Positions 36,601-46,896 are shown, counted from the stretch's first letter. The stretch is DNA of 64,000 bases from Flavobacterium salilacus subsp. salilacus (GCF_004634195.1 NZ_SKBP01000001.1:558001-622000); one strand, 5' to 3'. Translations and numbers: made by a program. Notes: generated from the sequence alone by a model not told the origin.

Positions 36601-37372
36601 GAAACAGCGTGAATATTTTATTAAACGCATTGGGTTTATCCGAGACTACATTGTGCCGTAATATTTCTAAAAACTGGTTGAATATAAAACTGCTGTCTTC
36701 CTGTTTTATTTCTTTTAATGCCTTTGGCGTTAATGCCTTGCTCTGAAACCCGTAAGGCGAAACCCAATTATCAAACACCCCGTTATTCTTAGGAATTTTG
36801 CTCCAGCGGTCATAAAAATCCTTAACATTGGTGGTTTGCCTGTAATCGTCTTCTATCTTAACTATTTCATTACGATAATGTACGGCACCTTTGGTGTCCG
36901 TTTCAGAGGCATACAGCATTAGCACATCGGCACTTCTGTCCTGCTGAAAATAAGTAAAAAGCTGTCCTCCGTCTTTATATATGCGTTTTAGTTCTTTTTC
37001 AAATTCGGCACCCCAGGTTTTGCACTCAATCATCATATAGGCAGAGCCATCGGTACGTGTTACAAGAATATCAAGCCTTCCGCTTGTGCCATGACCTGTA
37101 GCCCATGTTTTTTCAAGTACTATATTTTGAGGCTGATACCCTTTCTCTAAAAGTCGGTTTACACATTCCAGCACGACCCAATTTTCTTTTTGCGAAAAAT
37201 TCAGCGTGGTTTTACTGTCCGAAATAATTAAATCGCCATAATTAAACCTTTCGTTTTCAAAATCAATTTCAATACAATAGTCATCACAGGAAGCATATTT
37301 TTTATGATATATTCCTGAAGTATTGTCTTTTGGAGAAAATCCGAGTTTATATAAAAGCGTTTTAAAAGGCAT
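33647..37372 (-). CDS. single-chain restriction-modification-specificity enzyme (type IIB/IIG, AloI-like)
   Basis: A 1241-residue fusion with, in order: an N-terminal PD-(D/E)XK nuclease (LDILVTRT then MIECKTW, residues ~98-118); a helical linker; an N6-adenine methyltransferase with SAM motif DYAAGSGHFL (~441) and catalytic NPPY (~556); and two type I-style specificity domains (~885-1050 with VLSDIADIKKGTSI, and ~1056-1225 with LKIGSGSTPRGG), each followed by a coiled coil (IQEKIVAEIAVVEKREEEI; QQKIVAEIEAIEQQIQ). This is the AloI architecture: one protein that methylates and cuts on both sides of a split recognition site. The start at 37372 (MPFKTLLYK) is set by a promoter element lying inside the longer frame. 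All key motifs look intact. Confidence 0.9.
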   Translation of the reverse strand: MPFKTLLYKLGFSPKDNTSGIYHKKYASCDDYCIEIDFENERFNYGDLIISDSKTTLNFSQKENWVVLECVNRLLEKGYQPQNIVLEKTWATGHGTSGRLDILVTRTDGSAYMMIECKTWGAEFEKELKRIYKDGGQLFTYFQQDRSADVLMLYASETDTKGAVHYRNEIVKIEDDYRQTTNVKDFYDRWSKIPKNNGVFDNWVSPYGFQSKALTPKALKEIKQEDSSFIFNQFLEILRHNVVSDKPNAFNKIFTLFLCKIYDEKSTNLNEELKFQWLEGKDDHIPFQKRLTDLYRKGMREFLEKEVSDMSDEDFEDKFGYLIHDQGAKQKILDQLTELRLKKNNEFAIKEVFDDDSFQDNAIVVKKIVELLQGYKIRYTKRHQYLSDFFEMLLTTGLKQESGQFFTPVPVAQFIIKSIPLQKLVHEKLKRGDANDLLPTIMDYAAGSGHFLTESMHEIQGIINTISPDDYIDKTARELKKWHSAHFDWAFHYVYGIEKDYRLVKVGKVGCYLHGDGLAQVIHGDGLARFTAPEYKGRLQHRDKFYPQENKQFDVVISNPPYSVSAFKGTLREVEKDFELYDLLTDQSSQIECLFIERTKQLLKNDGIAGIILPSSILSNTGIYTKAREIILKYFDIVAITELGSNTFMATGTNTVTLFLRRRSNELAERIHVLTDTTFAAGKDVTINGIEQPMAKYAAYVWEGLTLADYQTLVNKTPNEVVQAHELYTDYKKKIKATNDTAFWDAVLEKEKEKLFYFILTYNQKTVLIKSGSKDAEKRFLGYEFSNRRGSEGIHPIQRGKSIEECTQMFDPDIFDNPEKASTYVHKAFEGDFNYPIHETLQNNITRHRLVDMLTFDRVEFEKNISLSVKKKVRYDEIWGTDKLIVLSDIADIKKGTSITKEKTQSGTIPVVAGGQEPAYFHNEANREGNVITVSASGAYSGYVNYFETPIFASDCNTIISKDETKIETKLIYLFLNAIQKELYGLQRGQAQPHVYGDDLAGVKIPLPPKEIQEKIVAEIAVVEKREEEIKEQIDKLNNSKDKVIDLTSGLITRLKEVTLKIGSGSTPRGGESSYISQGISLIRSQNVHDNQFVKKGLVFIDNEQAKKLDGVTVKENDILFNITGASVARCCIVDKSYLPARVNQHVAIIRTNENVLSKYVQQILVSSKYKSELLVLADNSSTREAITKTQLEDFKIPLPPISEQQKIVAEIEAIEQQIQMLEQELATLPQQKEAVLKKYL

Positions 37373-37391
37373 ATTATTTTCTAATTGTAAA

Positions 37392-37399
37392 CAAATATA
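37392..37399 (-). promoter_or_regulatory. -7 promoter element of the RM gene
   Basis: Minus-strand TATATTTG, 19 bases before the ATG at 37372, with a TTG 21 bases upstream. Confidence 0.55.
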
Positions 37400-37597
37400 A
37401 GGTATATATGAAATTATTTTCAATTACACAACAAAGTTTTTATCATACTTTTTAACACTCATCTGATATACAACTATTTAATTTAGATTATTTTCTTACA
37501 ATCTACTTGATTAATGGTTACTCAATTCTCCTCTCCTCACACCCCGAAAACGTTTTCTTTTATTTATATTTACAGCACCAAAAAAACCATTTAGCCC

Positions 37598-38083
37598 ATG
37601 AGTAACGCTTACAAACTTACGGTAAACGGCACTACTACTTTTGATGTTACCCACGAAGAGCTTTCACAGCTCGACGCCATCAGTACAGCACCGGATAATT
37701 ACCATATTTTAAAAGACAACAAACCCTTTAAGGCAGCTATTACCCAAACCAACTTTCTCGCAAAACAATATACGGTAACCGTAAACAACAATACCTATAC
37801 CGTACACATTGCCAATGCCCTCGACCAGCTTATTACAGCTATGGGCTTCGAGATAGGTGCAGCAAAACAGGTAAACGAGATAAAAGCACCCATACCAGGA
37901 CTTATACTCGAAATAAACGTTACCGTAGGGCAGGAAGTACAGGAAAACGACACCTTGCTGGTACTGGAGGCTATGAAAATGGAAAACACCTTCCACTCAC
38001 CCAGAGCAGGCGTTATAAAGTCGATTGCCGTGAGCAAAGGCGACGCTGTAGATAAAGGTCAGTTACTAATCGAATTTGAATAG
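37598..38083 (+). CDS. biotin carboxyl carrier protein of acyl-CoA carboxylase
   Basis: A 161-residue protein whose C-terminal ~70 residues are a biotinyl domain with the biotin site EAMKMEN (lysine 127) preceded by APIPGLILEINVTVGQEV. The N-terminal half is a less conserved dimer or linker region. It is the first gene of a three-gene carboxylase operon and ends one base before the biotin carboxylase ATG. Confidence 0.93.
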   Translation: MSNAYKLTVNGTTTFDVTHEELSQLDAISTAPDNYHILKDNKPFKAAITQTNFLAKQYTVTVNNNTYTVHIANALDQLITAMGFEIGAAKQVNEIKAPIPGLILEINVTVGQEVQENDTLLVLEAMKMENTFHSPRAGVIKSIAVSKGDAVDKGQLLIEFE

Positions 38084-38084
38084 C

Positions 38085-39527
38085 ATGAAAAAGATACTTG
38101 TAGCCAACAGGGGCGAAATTGCCATAAGGGTAATGGAAACCGCCAAGAAAATGGGCATCAAAACCGTTGCCGTTTTTTCGACAGCCGACAGAAATGCACC
38201 GCATGTAAAATTTGCCGACGAAGCCGTTTGCATAGGCGAAGCTCCATCCAGCCAATCGTACCTTTTGGGCGATAAAATTATAGCAGTTGCCAAAGAGTTG
38301 GGAGTGGATGGCATACATCCCGGATATGGATTTTTGAGCGAGAACGCCACCTTTGCCGAAGCGGTAGAAAGCAGCGGTATTACCTTTATAGGGCCACGCA
38401 GCAAAGCCATCCGTATTATGGGTAGTAAGCTCGCAGCCAAAGACGCCGTAAAAGGCTACGACATCCCTATGGTTCCCGGTATAGACGAAGCCATTACCGA
38501 TGTAGCAAAAGCACAGGAAGCAGCCGTAAACATTGGTTTCCCTATCCTGATAAAAGCCTCGGCAGGAGGCGGTGGTAAGGGTATGCGTATTGTGGAGAAA
38601 GAAGCCGATTTTGTTCCGCAAATGGAACGCGCTATCAGTGAGGCAACCTCAGCCTTTGGCGATGGCTCTGTTTTTATCGAAAAATATGTAGGCTCGCCAC
38701 GCCATATCGAAATACAGGTAATGGCAGACAGCCACGGTAATATACTCTACCTTTTTGAAAGAGAATGCAGCGTACAACGCCGTCACCAAAAAGTGGTGGA
38801 AGAAGCACCAAGTGCGGTACTTACACCAGAAATCAGAAAAGCAATGGGCGAAGCTGCCGTTAAAGTAGCTAAAGCCTGCGATTACCTTGGTGCGGGTACC
38901 GTAGAATTTTTATTAGACGAAAATAAAAATTTCTATTTCCTGGAAATGAATACCCGCCTGCAAGTAGAGCACCCTGTTACCGAAATGATTACAGGACTTG
39001 ACCTTGTAGAGCTACAAATAAAAGTAGCACGTGGCGAAGCACTCGATATTAAACAAGAAGATTTACAGATAAACGGTCATGCATTGGAACTTCGTGTATA
39101 TGCCGAAGACGCTTTAAATGACTTTGCGCCAAGCGTAGGACATTTGGATGTATATCAAATTCCTGTAGGGAAAGGCATACGTGTAGATAATGGTTTTGAG
39201 CAAGGTATGGATGTGCCTATTTATTATGACCCTATGCTTGCGAAACTGATTACTTACGGCAAAACGCGTGAAGAAGCTATAGAATTAATGATAGAGGCTA
39301 TTGCCGATTATAAAGTAGAAGGCATTAGCACTACCCTACCTTTCGGTACGTTTGTATGCGAACACGAAGCATTCCGTTCAGGAGATTTCGACACACATTT
39401 CGTTAAGAAATACTACGATGCCGAAAAACTAAAATCGCAGATGGATAACGAGGCGGAAATTGCTGCCTATGTTGCCCTGAAACAATATTTGGAAGACCAG
39501 AAAATTTTACGACTGCCAATACAGTAA
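38085..39527 (+). CDS. accC: biotin carboxylase subunit of acyl-CoA carboxylase
   Basis: A 480-residue ATP-grasp enzyme that carboxylates the biotin on the carrier protein. Motifs: [16 protein letters not shown] at the N-terminus, the ATP loop [14 protein letters not shown] and [18 protein letters not shown]. The open frame can start three codons earlier at TTG, but the ATG at 38085 gives the family start [10 protein letters not shown]. The adjacent beta subunit points to a propionyl-CoA or broad acyl-CoA carboxylase rather than the four-part acetyl-CoA enzyme; accC is used as a generic symbol. Confidence 0.93.
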   Translation: MKKILVANRGEIAIRVMETAKKMGIKTVAVFSTADRNAPHVKFADEAVCIGEAPSSQSYLLGDKIIAVAKELGVDGIHPGYGFLSENATFAEAVESSGITFIGPRSKAIRIMGSKLAAKDAVKGYDIPMVPGIDEAITDVAKAQEAAVNIGFPILIKASAGGGGKGMRIVEKEADFVPQMERAISEATSAFGDGSVFIEKYVGSPRHIEIQVMADSHGNILYLFERECSVQRRHQKVVEEAPSAVLTPEIRKAMGEAAVKVAKACDYLGAGTVEFLLDENKNFYFLEMNTRLQVEHPVTEMITGLDLVELQIKVARGEALDIKQEDLQINGHALELRVYAEDALNDFAPSVGHLDVYQIPVGKGIRVDNGFEQGMDVPIYYDPMLAKLITYGKTREEAIELMIEAIADYKVEGISTTLPFGTFVCEHEAFRSGDFDTHFVKKYYDAEKLKSQMDNEAEIAAYVALKQYLEDQKILRLPIQ

Positions 39528-39531
39528 ACTC

Positions 39532-41073
39532 ATGGAAGACAAAATAAAAGTATTAAACGATAAAATCGCTCAGGCACATTTAGGCGGAGGCGAGAAACGA
39601 ATAGCAAAACAGCACGAAAAGAAAAAACTTACCGCCCGTGAACGTGTGGAATACCTGATGGACGAAGGTTCTTTTGAAGAAATTGGTATGCTGGTTACCC
39701 ACCGTACTACCGATTTTGGCATGGAAAAAGAGCAGTACTATGGCGATGGTGTTATTACAGGTTATGGTACTATAAATGGACGTTTGGTATATGTTTTCGC
39801 GCAGGATTTTACCGTATTTGGCGGTGCATTATCTGAAACGCATGCCGAAAAAATATGCAAAGTAATGGATATGGCTGTAAAAAACGGCGCGCCTATGATA
39901 GGGCTTAACGACTCCGGTGGGGCGCGTATTCAGGAAGGTGTACGCTCCTTAGGCGGTTATGCCGATATTTTTTACCGCAATGTGCAAAGCAGCGGGGTAA
40001 TTCCGCAAATATCAGCTATAATGGGTCCTTGTGCGGGTGGCGCAGTGTACTCCCCTGCCATGACTGATTTTACTATGATGGTAGAGAACACCAGTTATAT
40101 GTTTGTTACCGGTCCTAACGTAGTAAAAACCGTAACTAACGAAAATGTAACCAGCGAAGAACTGGGCGGTGCCAGCACACACAGTACAAAATCGGGGGTG
40201 GCGCACATTACATCATCTAACGATGTGGAATGTTTGGAAGACATCAAAAAACTGTTGAGTTATTTACCTCAAAATAACAGAGAAACTACGCCTAAAATAG
40301 ATTTTGATTTAAATGATGAAGTACGTGACGTACTTTCAGGTATTATACCCGATAGTGCCAATAAGCCTTATGATATGCATAATGTTATTAAAGGCATCAT
40401 TGACGAAGATTCATTCTACGAAGTACATAAAAACTACGCCGAGAACATTCTTGTAGGTTTTGCCCGCATTGGCGGCAGAAGCATTGGTATTGTGGCAAAT
40501 CAGCCTATGTATTTAGCAGGTGTACTGGATGTAAACAGCTCTACCAAAGCAGCACGTTTTACCCGTTTTTGCGACTGCTTTAATATTCCGCTATTAGTGT
40601 TGGTCGATGTACCGGGCTTCCTGCCGGGTACTAACCAAGAGTGGAACGGTATTATAGTACACGGCGCAAAACTGCTGTATGCACTTAGCGAGGCAACCGT
40701 GCCGAGAGTAACGGTTATTACCCGTAAGGCTTATGGCGGTGCGTATGACGTAATGAACTCGAAACACATTGGTGCCGATATGAACTTTGCATGGCCAACG
40801 GCAGAAATTGCGGTTATGGGGGCTAAGGGCGCGAGTGAAATTATCTTTAAGCGCGAAATATCGGAAGCGGAAGACCCTGCTGCAAAACTATTGGAGAAAG
40901 AAGCTGAGTATGCCGAGAAGTTTGCCAACCCCTACAGGGCGGCACAACGTGGTTTTATAGACGAGGTTATCCTGCCGAAAGATACCCGCAGAAAGCTGAT
41001 AAAAGCATTTAGCATGCTGGAGAATAAAAAGGTAGAAACTCCTAACCGTAAACACGGTAATATCCCATTGTAA
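39532..41073 (+). CDS. pccB: acyl-CoA (propionyl-CoA) carboxylase beta subunit
   Basis: A 513-residue carboxyltransferase of the crotonase-like PccB family, moving CO2 from carboxybiotin to an acyl-CoA. Motifs: [42 protein letters not shown] (oxyanion hole) and [13 protein letters not shown]. No zinc-finger region as in AccD of acetyl-CoA carboxylase, which supports the propionyl/acyl-CoA type. Last gene of the operon, four bases after accC. Confidence 0.93.
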   Translation: MEDKIKVLNDKIAQAHLGGGEKRIAKQHEKKKLTARERVEYLMDEGSFEEIGMLVTHRTTDFGMEKEQYYGDGVITGYGTINGRLVYVFAQDFTVFGGALSETHAEKICKVMDMAVKNGAPMIGLNDSGGARIQEGVRSLGGYADIFYRNVQSSGVIPQISAIMGPCAGGAVYSPAMTDFTMMVENTSYMFVTGPNVVKTVTNENVTSEELGGASTHSTKSGVAHITSSNDVECLEDIKKLLSYLPQNNRETTPKIDFDLNDEVRDVLSGIIPDSANKPYDMHNVIKGIIDEDSFYEVHKNYAENILVGFARIGGRSIGIVANQPMYLAGVLDVNSSTKAARFTRFCDCFNIPLLVLVDVPGFLPGTNQEWNGIIVHGAKLLYALSEATVPRVTVITRKAYGGAYDVMNSKHIGADMNFAWPTAEIAVMGAKGASEIIFKREISEAEDPAAKLLEKEAEYAEKFANPYRAAQRGFIDEVILPKDTRRKLIKAFSMLENKKVETPNRKHGNIPL

Positions 41074-41097
41074 TTTTTTACATAAATATAAAATACA

Positions 41098-41130
41098 AAA
41101 CCCTCCAAAATCAATGACTTTGGAGGGTTT
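41098..41130 (-). terminator. terminator between the carboxylase and efflux operons
   Basis: A 12-bp stem AAACCCTCCAAA (41098-41109) with TTTGGAGGGTTT (41119-41130). The T-rich tail is on the minus side, so it mainly ends the minus-strand efflux operon, but it may serve both converging operons. Confidence 0.85.
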
Positions 41131-41162
41131 CTCAAAATTAACCAAACTTAACAATCAAACAT

Positions 41163-42599
41163 TTAATTCCATCCGCCTCCTAAGGCACGGTATATAGTAA
41201 CCATTGCACTCATTTGCTGCATTTTGGTTTCTATCAATTCAAATCTCGATTCGAGCGCGTCACGTTGCGTAAGCAATACTTCCATATAATCGGCTCTTGC
41301 CGAGCTGAACAAATCATTCGAAATAGCAATCGATTCGGTAAGTGCTTTTACTTCCTGCGATTTTAAATCATAGGCTTTCCCCATATTATCAATCTTAGCT
41401 AACTGATTGGCAACTTCTATATATGCATTCAAAATAGTACGCTCGTAGTTATAAATTGCCTGTATCTGCTTGGCATTGGCGCTGCTGTATGCTGCTTTTA
41501 TAGCATTTCTGTTTATCAACGGTGCTGCCAAATCGCCTGCTATAGAATACAGTAACGACTCCGGTTTTACCAAATAACTTGGGTCAAAAGCACGGTAACC
41601 TATTCCTGCCGAGATACCCAATGACGGATAAAATCGTGCTTTAGCTGATTTCACATCCAGTTTTGCAGCAGCCAGTTCCAGTTCGGCTTGCTTTACATCT
41701 GGTCGGTTTTCCAATAGGTGTGAAGGAATACCTGCCTGAATAACATTGGGTACTATATCATTAAACTTCTGAGAACTTCTTGCTACAGGCTGCGGAAATC
41801 GTCCTACCAGGAAGTTAATCCTGTTTTCGGTTTCTGTAATCTTCTGCTGAATAGCATACTGAAGGCTTCGGGTATTTAGCACCTGCGCTTCAAACCTGCG
41901 TACGGCAAGCTCTGTAACCCTTGCCGATTGTTTTTGCAGCTTTACTATTTCCAACGCATTACCTTGTATCTCGATATTCTGCTTTAGGATAGCCAACTGA
42001 TTATCGAGCGCCAGCAATTCATAATAAGTATTGGCAATTTCGGCAACCAAATTGGTCACCATAAAGTTCCTGCCCTCAACAGTAGAAAGGTATCGGCTCA
42101 CTGCTGCTTTTTTGGCATTGTGCAGTTTGCCCCACACATCCACTTCCCAAGTGGCATAAGCTCCCACCATATAATCCTGCAACGGCTCGGGCATTTCTTT
42201 ACCGGGTTTAATTTCGGTAGTGGCTTCGCTCGCTCCCCTACTGGTAAAACGTGCTACTTTATCAACTCCTGCACCTCCGTTTAAACCTACAAAGGGTAAG
42301 TATTCTCCTTTTTTGGTTTTTACCTCATTTTGAGAAATTTGAATTTCCTGTAACATAATGTTCAACTCCTGATTGTTGCTCAGTGCTGTTTCAATAAGGG
42401 TATCAAGATACGGGTCGGTAAAATAATCCCTCCATTTTACCTGAGCCGTATTAACGGTATCCTGAGAAGTGTTATACATCGCAGGAACATTAGTATTTGC
42501 TGCCCTTTGCGCTGCATCCGGAAGTTTACATCCTGTAAAGGCTAACATTACGAAGGCTATGCCTGCATATATGCCTATTCTCTTATTCAATATCTTCAT
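41163..42599 (-). CDS. outer-membrane efflux lipoprotein (NodT/OprM-like)
   Basis: A 478-residue outer-membrane channel. It has a lipoprotein signal with lipobox (FTGC near residue 24), two repeats with helical hairpins and typical segments such as YFTDPYLDTLIETALSNNQEL, split here as WRDYFTDPYLDTLIETAL. Its chosen ATG at 42599 overlaps the end of the RND gene by 17 bases; an ATG 10 codons upstream is also in frame. Third gene of the second efflux operon. Confidence 0.93.
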   Translation of the reverse strand: MKILNKRIGIYAGIAFVMLAFTGCKLPDAAQRAANTNVPAMYNTSQDTVNTAQVKWRDYFTDPYLDTLIETALSNNQELNIMLQEIQISQNEVKTKKGEYLPFVGLNGGAGVDKVARFTSRGASEATTEIKPGKEMPEPLQDYMVGAYATWEVDVWGKLHNAKKAAVSRYLSTVEGRNFMVTNLVAEIANTYYELLALDNQLAILKQNIEIQGNALEIVKLQKQSARVTELAVRRFEAQVLNTRSLQYAIQQKITETENRINFLVGRFPQPVARSSQKFNDIVPNVIQAGIPSHLLENRPDVKQAELELAAAKLDVKSAKARFYPSLGISAGIGYRAFDPSYLVKPESLLYSIAGDLAAPLINRNAIKAAYSSANAKQIQAIYNYERTILNAYIEVANQLAKIDNMGKAYDLKSQEVKALTESIAISNDLFSSARADYMEVLLTQRDALESRFELIETKMQQMSAMVTIYRALGGGWN

Positions 42600-45500
42600 C
42601 GCTTTTTTCTTTATTTTGGAAATTATCAATCATGTGTACAAATTCTTCTGATAAAGAACCGTCGTCTTCAAACTGTATTAGTTGCCTTCCGTGTGCGAGT
42701 GAGCCAAAAATAAAGTACAGTCCGGGTACGATAATTACCCCGAAAATTGTTCCGAAAAGCATCCCTCCAAGCGCAGCAGAGCCGAGTGTTTTGTTACCAA
42801 TAGCCCCTGCACCCGTAGCAAGCATTAACGGAATCAATCCGGCAATAAAGGCAAATGATGTCATCAAAATAGGTCGGAAACGTACTTTAGCGCCTTCTAT
42901 GGCTGCTTCAAATATGGTAGCCCCTTCATGGTGTTTTTGTACGGCAAACTCTACTATCAGTACCGCATTCTTACCGAGCAGCCCGACGAGCATGATGAGC
43001 CCTATCTGGGCATAAATATCATTTTGAAGCCCCATTACTTCAAGCAACAGGAACGAACCGAAAACTCCCACAGGAAGCGAGAACACAACTGCAAGCGGAA
43101 TAATGAAACTTTCATACTGTGCCGCTAACACAAAGTAAACGAACACCAATACTATCAAAAAGATGTAAATGGATTCGTTACCTCTGTTTGCCTCATCATA
43201 AGAAAGTCCTTCCCATGCAATGTCATATCCTTTTGGTAAGGTTTCTTTCGCAACTTCACGAACTGCCTCAATGGCATCGGCAGTAGTATAGCCTTTTGCA
43301 GGAAGTCCCTGAATGGCTGCCGAGTTGTACATATTGTAACGGGTAATTTCGTTTGGCCCCTGTCGCTTTTCGAGCCTCATGAATGCCGAATACGGAACCA
43401 TCTCACCATGATCGTTTTTCACAAAAAGATTCAGTACATCCGAAGGAAGCCTTCTGAATTTGGGGTCGGACTGTACATATACTTTAAAGAAACGATCAAA
43501 CTTAATAAAGCCCTGCTCATAGGTACTGCCTATCAAAATATCAAGGTTTTCCATTGCCTTACCTATAGATACTCCTTTTTGCATGGCAAGGTCGTTGTCT
43601 ATTTTCAGTTCATACTGCGGGTAGTTGGCTGCAAAGAAGGTAAACAGCCCTGACAGTTCTTTACGCTTACCTAAATCATCCATGAATTTTTTATTTATTT
43701 TATCAAAATCCTGATAATCGGTAGTCGTATTTTTATCTAACAGACGTAGTGAGAAACCTCCTGACGAACCGAATCCGGGGATGGCGGGCGGTTCAAAAAA
43801 TTCTATTTTTGCTCCAAGTCCTTTAGATTTTTCTTCCAATTCTTCCATTATCTCGGTTACTTTGTGTTCTCTCTCATCCCAAGGTTTAAGATTGATAAGA
43901 CACGTACCCGCGTTAGACCCCCTGCCCTCGGTCATAATCTCATAACCGGCAAGCGATGATACTGATTCTACTCCTTCTATTTCTTCACATATTTTTTGAA
44001 GTCTTTGCGATACCTGGTTGGTAGTTTCCAGTGTAGAGCCGGGAGGCGTTTGGATAATGGCGTAAATTGTACCTTGGTCTTCACTTGGTATAAATCCTGA
44101 GGGAAGTATTTTATTTACAAAGAAGGTGCCTGCACAAAATGCAATTAATATGGCAAATGTAACTACCCTCCTGTTCACTATGCGCCTTAACAGTTTTTCA
44201 TACTTTCCTGTAAGTTTATCGAAGCTGCTGTTAAACTTGTCCAGGCCTTTAGACAGGAAGTTCTTTTTCTTTTCTTTACCGTGATTGTTTTTTAACAGCA
44301 TGGCACACAGTACCGGTGTGAGCGTAAGCGCTATAATTGCCGAAATAACAATGGCGCTTGCCATAGTAATGGAGAACTGGCGGTAGAATGTTCCTACAGG
44401 ACCGGACATAAACGATATGGGTAAAAATACCGATACCATAACCGCTGTAATGGCTATAATAGCCCCGCTGATTTCGCCCAATACTTTTTTCACAGCCATG
44501 TATGGCGTTATGTGCGGAAACTCTTCAAATTTGGCGTGCACCGCCTCAACGACGACGATAGCGTCATCTACCACAATACCTATTGCCAAGACCAAAGCAA
44601 ACATGGTAACCATGTTGATGGAGATTCCGAAAAACTGGATGACAAAGAAGGCTCCTATCAACGATACCGGAACGGCTAATATAGGAATCAGCGTAGAACG
44701 CCAGTCGCCCAAAAATATAAATACTACTAAGGCTACCAGTATAAAGGCATCTCGTAAAGTATCGATAACCTGATCTATAGAGGCATCCAAGAACTTAGAA
44801 ACGTCATAACTGATTTTATAATCCATGCCGGGAGGAAAGGTTTCTTTCATTTCCTCAAGCTTCGCTTTTACCTCCTCAATTACATCGCTGGCATTACTGC
44901 CGTAATTTTGTTTTAATACAATAGATGCCGAAGGGTGCCCGTCCAGATTAGAGTAGATGTCAAAAAACTCGCTACCCAGTTCAGCACGACCGATATCTTT
45001 CAGGCGAATTGCCTCACCTTCCGCATTCGCACGAATGATGATGTTTTCGTACTCTTCCGGTTCACTAAACCTTCCTTTATAGGTTAACACATATTCTAAG
45101 GATTGGGCATCAATACCGGAGCTTTGCCCTATACGCCCCGGACGCCCCACAATACTTTGCTCGCCCAAGGCTTCCATAACTTCATCTACAGAAACCTGGT
45201 AGGCTCTCATTCGGTCAGGGTTCAGCCAAATACGCATGGCATAGGTTCGGCTGCCTAATATTTGCGACCTTGCCACCCCTTTTATCCTGTTGATTTCGGG
45301 AATCATTTTTACGTTGGCATAGTTGTACAGGAATTTTTCATCCATGTTTTTGCCTGTTGCATACAGGTTAACATACATCAACATACTGGGCTGGATGGGG
45401 GTAATAACGACTCCTTCGCGCTGTACAAGTTCGGGTAAAAGGGGCATAACCTGATCGACCCTTGTTTTGACCCTTATAACTGCTTGATTAGGGTCGGTAC

Positions 45501-45789
45501 CCGGTTCGAAAATTATTCTTAATGTGGCTTCTCCCGCACTGGTGGCATCTGTTGCCATATAGCGCATACCCTGAACACCGTTTATTGAGTTCTCTAATGT
45601 AATCAGTGTCGATTTTACTAATACATCGGCACTGGAACCGGGATAAGCAATAAAAATATTTACTGTTGTTGGCGCAATTTCGGGAAACTGCGAGGTTGGC
45701 AATTGCTTGATTGCCAGCGTACCCATAAAAACAATCATAATCGAAATTACTATCGCAAATACAGGTCGGTGTATGAATTTACTAAACAT
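42583..45789 (-). CDS. RND-family multidrug efflux pump (HAE1)
   Basis: A 1068-residue inner-membrane proton/drug antiporter starting MFSKFIHRPVFAIVISI. It keeps the full proton-relay set: VDDAIVVVEAV in TM4 and GKNAVLIVEFA in TM10, unlike the RND pump at 9438. Length is that of AcrB-type pumps. It lies 24 bases after the adaptor gene and overlaps the channel gene. Confidence 0.96.
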   Translation of the reverse strand: MFSKFIHRPVFAIVISIMIVFMGTLAIKQLPTSQFPEIAPTTVNIFIAYPGSSADVLVKSTLITLENSINGVQGMRYMATDATSAGEATLRIIFEPGTDPNQAVIRVKTRVDQVMPLLPELVQREGVVITPIQPSMLMYVNLYATGKNMDEKFLYNYANVKMIPEINRIKGVARSQILGSRTYAMRIWLNPDRMRAYQVSVDEVMEALGEQSIVGRPGRIGQSSGIDAQSLEYVLTYKGRFSEPEEYENIIIRANAEGEAIRLKDIGRAELGSEFFDIYSNLDGHPSASIVLKQNYGSNASDVIEEVKAKLEEMKETFPPGMDYKISYDVSKFLDASIDQVIDTLRDAFILVALVVFIFLGDWRSTLIPILAVPVSLIGAFFVIQFFGISINMVTMFALVLAIGIVVDDAIVVVEAVHAKFEEFPHITPYMAVKKVLGEISGAIIAITAVMVSVFLPISFMSGPVGTFYRQFSITMASAIVISAIIALTLTPVLCAMLLKNNHGKEKKKNFLSKGLDKFNSSFDKLTGKYEKLLRRIVNRRVVTFAILIAFCAGTFFVNKILPSGFIPSEDQGTIYAIIQTPPGSTLETTNQVSQRLQKICEEIEGVESVSSLAGYEIMTEGRGSNAGTCLINLKPWDEREHKVTEIMEELEEKSKGLGAKIEFFEPPAIPGFGSSGGFSLRLLDKNTTTDYQDFDKINKKFMDDLGKRKELSGLFTFFAANYPQYELKIDNDLAMQKGVSIGKAMENLDILIGSTYEQGFIKFDRFFKVYVQSDPKFRRLPSDVLNLFVKNDHGEMVPYSAFMRLEKRQGPNEITRYNMYNSAAIQGLPAKGYTTADAIEAVREVAKETLPKGYDIAWEGLSYDEANRGNESIYIFLIVLVFVYFVLAAQYESFIIPLAVVFSLPVGVFGSFLLLEVMGLQNDIYAQIGLIMLVGLLGKNAVLIVEFAVQKHHEGATIFEAAIEGAKVRFRPILMTSFAFIAGLIPLMLATGAGAIGNKTLGSAALGGMLFGTIFGVIIVPGLYFIFGSLAHGRQLIQFEDDGSLSEEFVHMIDNFQNKEKSDEDIE

Positions 45790-45813
45790 TTGTTGTCTTT
45801 TTAAGTTATTCGA

Positions 45814-46896
45814 TTATTCTGCATATAGCTCCAAATGCGATATAACATATTCCGGCTTCTCCAGCTTATATTCTATTTTCTCATTTTCTTTTACTAAGCG
45901 TAAGCCTTCCAGAAGAATCTTATCATTTAAAGATAGCCCTTCACTAATAATGAAGATATGAGGCAGTTCTGCCGCAATTTTAATCTCTCTGGATTGTATT
46001 TTATTATCTTTTGTTATTACATAAACATATTTTTTGTCAAGCACTTCAAACGTGGCTTTTTGAGGAATGATGAGGGCATTTTTCAAAGGTGTTGTCAGGT
46101 GTATATTACCTGTTTCGCCATGCCTCAACAACCCATCCGGATTAGGAAATGTTGCCCTGAAAGGTATGTTTCCCGTTTCGTTATTAAAGTCGGCTTCAAT
46201 TGTTTCTATCACTCCGGGATATTTAAACATTTTATTATTAGCCATCAGCAGGTTTACTTTTTGCTTGTCATGATTTTCCGCTTTGGTTTTATAATCCAGA
46301 TATTCCGCTTCGGGTACGTTAAAGTAAACCCACATTTTGCTGTTGTCTGAAAAGTTGGTAAGCAATTCGCCTTCTTCTATAAGGCTGCCTAACCGTACGT
46401 GGAAACGGTCGATAATGCCGTCAAAAGGCGCTCGTATCTCCGTAAAATCCAAATGAACCTGAGTTAGCGAGAGTTCTGCTTTGGCTTTATCAAATTTGGC
46501 TTTTGCCATAGCCAGCTCGTTTGGAGCTACTACATTACTGTCGGCAAGCCTTTTTGTATTCTGGTATTCAATTTCGGCAAAGTTGGCTTCTGCCTTGGCT
46601 CTTTGCATTTCTGCTTCGTATAGCCTGGGCATAATTTTAAACAGTAGTTGTCCTTTTTTTACAAAGTCGCCTTCATCCACATAAATTTTTTCTAAGTAGC
46701 CTCTTTCCTGTGCCCTTAGTTCGATGTGTTGTATCGATCGAACCTGACAAACATAATCTTGTGTCATTGTGGTATCCATCTTTACCGGATTGGTAACCAG
46801 AAATTCCGTTTTTTCTTCTTTACCTTCTTTTTCAGTTTTGCAGCTTGTAATGCACAACAAAGCGCACAAACCCATGATCATGAAAATTCGCTTCAT
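45814..46896 (-). CDS. RND efflux periplasmic adaptor (membrane-fusion protein)
   Basis: A 360-residue lipoprotein with lipobox ITSC (near residue 19), the lipoyl halves (ERGYLEKIYVDEGDFVKKGQLLF and EIRAPFDGIIDRF) and a coiled-coil hairpin between them. First pump gene of the second efflux operon. No regulator gene is adjacent; a GTGTGT-N5-ACACAC palindrome at 46941-46957 lies upstream. Confidence 0.94.
   Translation of the reverse strand: MKRIFMIMGLCALLCITSCKTEKEGKEEKTEFLVTNPVKMDTTMTQDYVCQVRSIQHIELRAQERGYLEKIYVDEGDFVKKGQLLFKIMPRLYEAEMQRAKAEANFAEIEYQNTKRLADSNVVAPNELAMAKAKFDKAKAELSLTQVHLDFTEIRAPFDGIIDRFHVRLGSLIEEGELLTNFSDNSKMWVYFNVPEAEYLDYKTKAENHDKQKVNLLMANNKMFKYPGVIETIEADFNNETGNIPFRATFPNPDGLLRHGETGNIHLTTPLKNALIIPQKATFEVLDKKYVYVITKDNKIQSREIKIAAELPHIFIISEGLSLNDKILLEGLRLVKENEKIEYKLEKPEYVISHLELYAE

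Noticed and set aside
37373..37423. Longer start for the restriction-modification gene
   Set aside because: A TATATTTG promoter element at 37392-37399 lies inside the extension, so the ATG there would not be on the transcript.
38013..38621. 202-codon antisense frame over the biotin carboxylase gene
   Set aside because: Overlaps a certain gene on the other strand and shows no motif or signal of its own.
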